Assembly: GCA_914767715.1 (NCBI GenBank)
Contig: CAJZBW010000001.1
Span: 1-36,228 of the forward strand
DNA: 36,228 nt
Source of the DNA: Membranipora membranacea
Taxonomy: Eukaryota; Bryozoa; Gymnolaemata; Cheilostomatida; Membraniporidae
Direction: 5' to 3'
Shown: piece by piece, positions 30,199 to 36,228 of the stretch
How the letters are laid out: the number at the start of each line of letters is the position of its first letter
How positions within the stretch are numbered: the stretch's first letter is position 1
Notes under the pieces: generated by a model
What the model saw: only the letters and a program-made list of their open reading frames with translations
What the model was told of the DNA's origin: nothing
Database searches by the model: none
Program-made: the position numbers and the translations under genes

Positions 30199-33100
30199 AT
30201 GGAAGAGGATTTTGATTCGGACGATCTCGAAGTGATAGATGATCAGAACCACAACAGGTTGGTTCGGCTGCGAAAGAAAGTTAAACACAACGAAAGTGAA
30301 TAAGAATTGTAACCCTACCGTGCTGAGTAAAATGAAGATGAGGATGACTATCTGAGCTAGGTTCTTGATGGGGAGAATTATTCAGCAGTACAGGGTGGTG
30401 AAAATGAATCAGAATACTCATCAATGATATAAAATCTTGAGAGGCCAGTAGAAGTGTTTGACCCGAGCGACTTGAAGCAAATTCGGCCAAATTAAGAGGA
30501 GGTTTAGATCATGGAAAATGATTTGCCTTAGCGCTACGTTAGACTCTGCCTTAAGTAAACATTTTATTACTTAGTAATACCAGAGAATCAATGAAAAAGA
30601 TTCAGCAGGTCAAAGATTCGTTTGAAAAAGATGATCATGAATTTGAAGCGAATTGGATCTACCATCGTATGCGTTCTCAGGGTTGCCTTTAAGGTTATGA
30701 CGAAAGAGATTGCAAGGAAAGGATAAAAAGAATCTTGGAATTCATCCATAAGGACCATTTGGAAATTATGTATATCTACTACTACAGAAAAAAGATCTAC
30801 TCTGACTATCTCAACCTTGATAACCTTTGGAAAATTGAGGAACTTGATGAGGAGTGGCATCTCTTCAGAGAGAAGCAGAAGAAGTTCATTGGAATGCTTG
30901 AAAGTTTCCTTCCTTCTTACACTGAAATCCCAATTGAGCTCAGAGAAATGATCAACAATCTCCACGACCCTAAATGTCTGAAATATTTCGAAGATTATTA
31001 AAGGTTCATGTTGGCTAAATACACAGGAAATACCTAGATTATGGGTGAAGAGAATCAATTCACTGAAGATAGAGAAATGAAGATGAGTGAGAAAAAAGTA
31101 GATCAGAAAGGAAGAAGGACAAAGTCGAAGAGACCAGCTCCTCATCGGATCGAATTTATCTCACAGATGGTTGAAAGAGGAGTTATTGAGGAACTTGAAA
31201 CTACTCAAATTTGCATCACACCTCAAATGTTGTGTCATAACATCAACAGAAGAGCACAGTAAAAGAAACCTAGATCACCTCATCTTGAACCTAAGGATGA
31301 GTTTGAAAGAATCTTAGGGTCATCAAATCCAGAAACTGACAAAATAAGATTCCCTCTGCTGGTTGGAGATAGCATATTCAAAACAATATCAAAATATCTG
31401 AGTTATGAGCTGTTCACCTATCCTGAGCTTCGTAAGATTCTTCGGGATAAATACTACAAGCGATTGGTAATCTCAACAACTCCAACCTACGCAGGAACAC
31501 AAGATATTGACCTCTATAATAACTACTTCCCTATTATTCGAATCAAGGAAAAACCAATTTCAACCCTCAAAAGAGAAATGTGGATCTTGGCAAAACACGC
31601 TGAGAAGATGGGGCATATCAAACTTGATCTCAAATTTGAATGGTAGATTACTTCTACTGAAAAAACAGTTGGATAGAGGGATCAGGTTTACCTTGAAATC
31701 ATTAGAAACTACTATGATCTGAACAGTAACAAAAACTCTGAAATGTGGAATCTTTTCAGGAAAAGAGTCATCGCCACACTGCTCAATGAATACTTCAGAC
31801 CTTCCTTTATGAAGGAAATTAAGGAGCAACTCACTCAGGAGGGAGAAAGGGAAATTATTGCTGCTTCTTGCATCAAATTAAGGCAGCAACTCAACAAGGG
31901 GCCCAGTCTGAAGGATGGAAAGCCTATCAAAATATTAGCGCTAGTTTTGGAAGAAACTAAATTGGGAGTTGCTTTTGTTGATGAGTCAGGTAAAGTTCTT
32001 CATTCGTTTCAAACAATGATTGCAAATGATACACAGCTCAAGGATTTTGTGGGTGGAGAAAGCTTGAAATTCAATATCAAGGAGTATAAGCCTGATATGA
32101 TTCTTATCTCAGCCAATTGTAAAAAGGCTCAAACTTTGAGAAAGGAACTTCGAAGCCCTGACCTCTTTTCTGAAACTATTTTTTGTGCCTTTGGAGAGTA
32201 CTAAATCCCAAGATTGGCTGCCAAAAAAAAGATCATCCTGGGTCTAATTGAAGAGGAATCTATCCTTGAAGCAACTTCAATGGCCCGCCTGAAACAAAAT
32301 CCAATGGCTTAGATCATCAGTCTTTGGAGTGATGAAGAAAAGAAAAACGGTGTTCTTTCGATGAATTTACATCCTCACCAAAAATTTATAAGTCAGAAAA
32401 AGCTAAAAGAGGCATTGGAAAGGGTAATCATTTAAATTGTTAACCTGGTGGGTCTGAACATCAATGACCTCAAGAAAAATGATCACCTCCAGAATCAATT
32501 GAGGTTTATCGCTGGTTTGGGTTAAAAGAGAAGTAAAAACTTCCTTTAGAATCTGAAGACAAATCCAAGCTAGATTATCAGCAGGAAACATCTTCAGCAT
32601 TTCATAAAAGGCTAGATCATCACCAGAAATGCTACTCCCTTCCTGAAGGTTGAGTCGAGCTACCATAAGAAGCTGTTTGATAAGCTTGAGAAAGAAAAGA
32701 AGGGACACGCTACTCTCGAATGTAGTTATTTTTTGATTTAGATGAGCAAATTAACCTGCTAGAAATGACTCGTATTCCAGAGGAATGGCACAAAATAATC
32801 TTCAAAAAGCTAAATGATGCCTTTAAATCCACCATAATGACAGAAATGGTAATACTAATTCTATTCAGAGATCAAGAAAAGTATTTTCAAGATTATCAGA
32901 CGAAAATATCTTTTTGCTTGAGTTATTCAAAAATTCTGAAAAAATTCGTTCTATCGATTGGAGAGTCAAGGATAGCATTTTCTTTGATGAAGAGTTAATC
33001 AAAAGCTAGCTGATGAGTCGATTTAAAAGTACAAGAGATCCAGAAAGAGTCATGGAAAATAGATAGATATTCTTCAATCTTTTGAGGGAAACTCCAGATA

Positions 33101-34214
33101 CACTTAAGAGATACATGATAATGACTGTAAAGGTCTTGAGTGTCAAGAAGAACTATCTCAATGTGATTATCACTGAAAATGGACTTTTTGGGTACATCAG
33201 GCTCCAGTCGAACAAAACTACGGAATAGTACGAGCAGATCTATGATAAAGGAAGTTTTATCAAAGCGATTATTATTGGATTTCCCTTTGATGAGAAAAAC
33301 TATAGGGATGAACAGCCAACAGAAGAACAGGAACTACTAAAGGTGGAGATGGCTTTAGAATTCCCTCATAAGGATACCCCTGATCGTCATGAGAGTATGC
33401 GCCATGATTGCCTGACAAACTGCTTCCCATCGATAGTCAAATCCATCCACCCCAATATTGATCTGGAGAAAGATCGATTTGAGTTGAAAAAAGAGGATAA
33501 GCCAATTATTGAAAACAGGGAAGAAAAATAAAAGGATAAGTATGTGATCAGAAACCTCAAGCCTGATTTCAGAAGGATTTCGCATCCTAAATTCAGAAAC
33601 ATTAGTGCTCAGCCAGCTATCGAGCTCATGAAAAATGAGCAGAATGGAGAGTACATCATTCGACCAAGTTCTCAAGGCCCAGAGTACCTGGTAATTACCT
33701 GGAAATTCTTCGGAAAAGTCATCGTTCATATCAAGATCAAGTGTGAGCATAAGGCCATGAGTACAATCGGCATGACATACCGGATTGAAGATCGGGACAA
33801 TCGAAGCTACAATAGTCTCTAAGAGCTGGCAGATAAATCGATCAAGCAGATGAACACTTACGTTCAAGAGATCACATCTAACAGAAAATTCTTAGACAGT
33901 AAAAATGTTGATATTTAGGAACCATTGAAGAGATCGAAAATACCATCAAGAGAGATATGAGTCAGGACAACAGTCATATTTACTACTATTTTGGTGTATT
34001 TGAAGAATTCCCCCAGTTCTTCCTGCTGATCTACATGTACAAAGAAAAGAAGCCTATCCGAGAACTGATAAAGGTGAAGAGTTCAGGACTGTATTTCCAC
34101 GACCAGCAATTCTCTAACGCCAGAGACCTGATCGCCTGGTTCAAGGAGCACCTGAAGGAGAAGGAATACCAGAGATACGTGAAAAATCTGAACCAACAGC
34201 TAAAATCTAGATGA
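30199..34214 (+). CDS. SPT6: SPT6 transcription elongation factor / histone chaperone
   Basis: 1311 residues from five exons; introns 30555-30574, 32722-32741, 32849-32868, 33899-33918, all 20 nt. Order of parts is that of SPT6: acidic N-terminus (EEDFDSDDLE), the helical DLPERYV and WIYHRM region, a Tex-like core with ERGVIEELETTQICITPQ, a YqgF-like RNase-H fold (KILALVLEETKLGVAFVD, about residue 570), helix-hairpin-helix (LRFIAGLGEKRSKNFLEN, about 740), S1 domain (TVKVLSVKKNYLNVIITENG, about 950), and tandem SH2 at the end (GEYIIRPSSQGPEYLVITW about 1131; IYYYFGVFEEFPQFFLLIY about 1235). The first SH2 keeps the phosphate-binding Arg. SPT6 travels with RNA polymerase II and rebuilds nucleosomes. 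Somewhat shorter than human SPT6 (about 1700) mainly in the N-terminal acidic part. Confidence 0.94.
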
Positions 34215-34233
34215 TTTGAGAAAAGTATAAATA

Positions 34234-35211
34234 TCATTTAAATTAAAAATAATCTTTCTATTCAACCTCGTCCCAGGGTCCAACCAACTCTTTTTCTTCT
34301 TTCCTGTTTCCACGCATCTTTGGATATTGCCTTTAAGTCTTTTTTTCATGCTCAAGGATTTTAATTATTTTCTTTTGTTATGTTCTAAGTCTTGATTTTT
34401 TCATCATATTCTTCAGCCTTTGCCTGAGAACTGACTCGTTATTGTATTTACGGATATCTAGGGTTTTTTATGGGAAATCTGGTTGAATATCTTCTGAAGA
34501 TTTCATTTGGAATAACTTTTTGAAAAGTCGTTTTTTTGGTGTTGGCATCTTTCTTGTAAGTTTTTATTCACTTTCAAAAATGCTGAGAGGTTCTGTTTGA
34601 AATCGAAGAAGACCGATATGGTCATCCTTAAACTTTTTTAGGTTGACTAATTAATGTTCATACCGATAAATTTATTTTAGTTTTGAACATTTTTTCAGCA
34701 TTTGATGATAGAGAGGTTTTCTGATTCTTTCATGTGAATGAGCCTATCTTTCACCTTTTAATGGACTGAAGCTGGGCTCCTTTTAAGTCTTTTTGGGGGA
34801 AGGTGTAGATGGTTTATAGCTGTGGCTTTTAATAATTTTATTGAGTCTATTCCATTCTCCAGTGGCCTTCTTCATAGCTGCTTCTTTTTAAAGCGTTTTA
34901 GTGATACTGCTAAGCATTTTCTAGGTTCTAATTTCCTTTTTTCCCGAACAGGTCATCATACGCATTTTATGTTCATTATGATTTAAAGATCCCGATTTGA
35001 ATATAGGTGCGGTGGTATTAATTTTAAGATCTTTGGTTTCTCTTTGCTATGAATTTTTACGACGATCTGTTTATTTCATTGCGCGATGGATATCGAATTT
35101 GATGTTAAAAAATGAGGAAAGAGTATTTTTGCTAACTTGTTCGGTCCTCCGGAATGATTTTTGTACTTGATCCACACTGAGATAGGCATAATGTTTGCTA
35201 TTGTTTGCCAT
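34234..35211 (-). CDS. basic protein of unknown function
   Basis: 325 codons, no intron, ATG 35209-35211, TGA 34234-34236. Very rich in Lys, Arg and Ser (KSHSYKPSTPSPKKTEKEP, MPTPKKRLFKKLFQ, RLKNMMKKSRLRTEQKK), with a short acidic end. No membrane segment, catalytic motif or zinc motif is visible. High charge and low complexity suggest a nucleic-acid or tubulin binder, but that is inference. Tail to tail with SPT6, with only 19 bp between the two TGA stops. TAA/TAG codons occur about once per 20 codons and no TGA interrupts, which supports the frame. Confidence 0.65.
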
Positions 35212-35305
35212 GAGGTGTTTATAGTGATTTTCTAAGCTAATTATAACTATTGTAACATTTCAGTTTTTATTGGTTAAATAAATTAGTCTTATCAGTACAA
35301 GCCAG

Positions 35306-36228
35306 TCACTGTAATCTTTTGTCAAGATCTAAACTAGCTTCGACGACAAAGTGATCATAGGGATGTTCTTTGTGGGGTAGAAATGAGTTGTAGTTGTTGG
35401 TTGATGCTCCGATATCTTGGATTTATCCGACATGGCTTTGATCGTAGTCAATAGGGTAGTTTGATATGACCTGATCGATACATTTTTAGGCCAGTTCGTT
35501 GACTTTTCTTGTTTGGACTTGGAGAATTGTGCGTTTCTTTTTTGTTGTGAATATTTTTGGGTGTTTTGGGTAGATTCTTACGGTTTTGAAGAGATGGTCG
35601 ACCTTGTCTTTTGGGAATTGGATATATTTTAGTAAGGAGAAGACACAGAGTTGATCGTCTTTGTCAGAAAGGGTTATATACGAGTTAAAATCTCCAGAAA
35701 AGATAAATTTGTATCCCTTGACCTCAACCAGATGATAGATGATTAGACCAAGCAGCTGACCCTCGAGTCGACCGATTTATGTTTTGGAACTCAGATGAAA
35801 TCCTCCGATCATAACTCTTTCATTGGTACTGGTAAATCTGGTAAAGGTGATATCTTCTGTCCAGAACAGAAAACCTTTACTTTTGAGATCTCCCAACCAC
35901 TTCTGACCATTGGTCTGTTCCTTCTCCTTGAAATCGCTCTTTAATCTGCTGGCCCAAAACTGTTCAAGGTGTTCACCATATTGCTATAAATCTTGTTTGA
36001 GCTATTCTTTGATGGCTTTGTCGGTATTTTGTAGTTAATTGCGGTTCGTTTGAGTAATAAATGGGAGGGAAGTTTTTAGCATGATAATTGTTTGCTTTTT
36101 CTTTTCAGGGTCACTAGGACCGAACATCAAATACCCTGACACTTTATCGAGTTAACCTCTGAACCGAGGGGTTGCTTAGGTGAAGGACACCACTTAGGGG
36201 GTATTCTTCTGGAAGAGCCAAGTGAGGG
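35306..36228 (-). CDS. endonuclease/exonuclease/phosphatase-fold protein, 5' end outside window
   Basis: Partial: 307 codons are visible, running off the window at 36228, with TGA at 35306-35308. Motifs of the EEP superfamily (CCR4 deadenylases, inositol 5-phosphatases, APE nucleases) occur in order: GGFHLSSK (equivalent of THLxxK), RLEGQLLGLIIYHL, FIFSGDFNSY (GDFN metal/catalytic motif) and near the end PYDHFVVEASL (the SDHxxV histidine). The order and RxxQ spacing look closest to CCR4/nocturnin-type members, but the N-terminal Glu motif is not in the visible part or has diverged. A segment between (IYPKHPKIFTTKKKRTI) is unusual for the family. Substrate cannot be assigned. Confidence 0.7.

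Noticed and set aside
30588-31145. 185-codon minus ORF inside SPT6
   Set aside because: Antisense of conserved SPT6 sequence; no independent family features.
1-36228. Tetrahymena/Paramecium-type code (UAR=Gln)
   Set aside because: Gln would break RGNHESR and other invariant Glu positions, and internal repeats pair UAR with GAA rather than CAA.
1-36228. Micronuclear DNA with internal eliminated sequences
   Set aside because: Genes are continuous apart from short GTA..AG introns; no long AT-rich interruptions with flanking repeats were seen inside coding sequence.

Overview
The window looks like gene-dense macronuclear DNA of a ciliate that uses the peritrich nuclear code, in which UAA and UAG are read as glutamate and only UGA stops (NCBI table 30). 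Nearly every gene crosses many in-frame TAA/TAG codons. Where a family invariant identifies the residue, it is Glu: RGNH-[TAA]-SR in the PP2A-type phosphatase, P-[TAG]-AL in the guanylate-binding GTPase, F-[TAG]-S in TVP23, and repeat positions in a coiled-coil protein where one copy has GAA and another has TAA or TAG. CAA/CAG are also common, so a Tetrahymena-type Gln code fits less well. Introns are tiny: 16 of the 19 that I could place by frame and homology are exactly 20 nt, all of the form GTA...AG. A sessilid peritrich (Vorticella/Carchesium/Campanella-like) is the best guess; no telomere is visible.

Layout. 1-531: a short minus-strand ORF and a C-rich divergent spacer. 532-5210: four plus-strand genes, namely GSK3 kinase, an otubain with a C-terminal membrane anchor, TVP23, and a B-box-like coiled-coil protein. 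5288-6202: PP4/PP6-like phosphatase on minus. 6375-10790: a 1183-residue repeated coiled-coil protein and a RIB43A ciliary ribbon protein. 10837-14641: a segmental duplication. One copy holds a GRIP-like golgin gene followed by an unknown gene; the other holds a paralogue of the unknown gene and only a broken golgin remnant. A multipass membrane protein gene lies between the copies and reads out through the remnant in antisense. 15573-17966: a head-to-head pair of diverged paralogues with a DIEGA motif. 17996-24540: coiled-coil protein, guanylate-binding protein with a CaaX end, UCH-type ubiquitin hydrolase, NIF/SCP-type CTD phosphatase and CDT1. 24611-29863: a 1750-residue helical-repeat protein in one uninterrupted reading frame. 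30199-34214: SPT6 with tandem SH2. 34234-36228: a basic protein and an endonuclease/exonuclease/phosphatase-fold protein cut by the window end.

There is no operon logic. Orientation is mixed, spacers are mostly 20-150 bp, and the genes are eukaryotic housekeeping functions (signalling, ubiquitin removal, Golgi trafficking, cilia, transcription elongation, replication licensing). The most unusual features are the intron length, the reassigned code that the sequence itself demonstrates, and the duplication with its decayed golgin and antisense read-out. I saw no tRNA, rRNA, CRISPR array or transposase.
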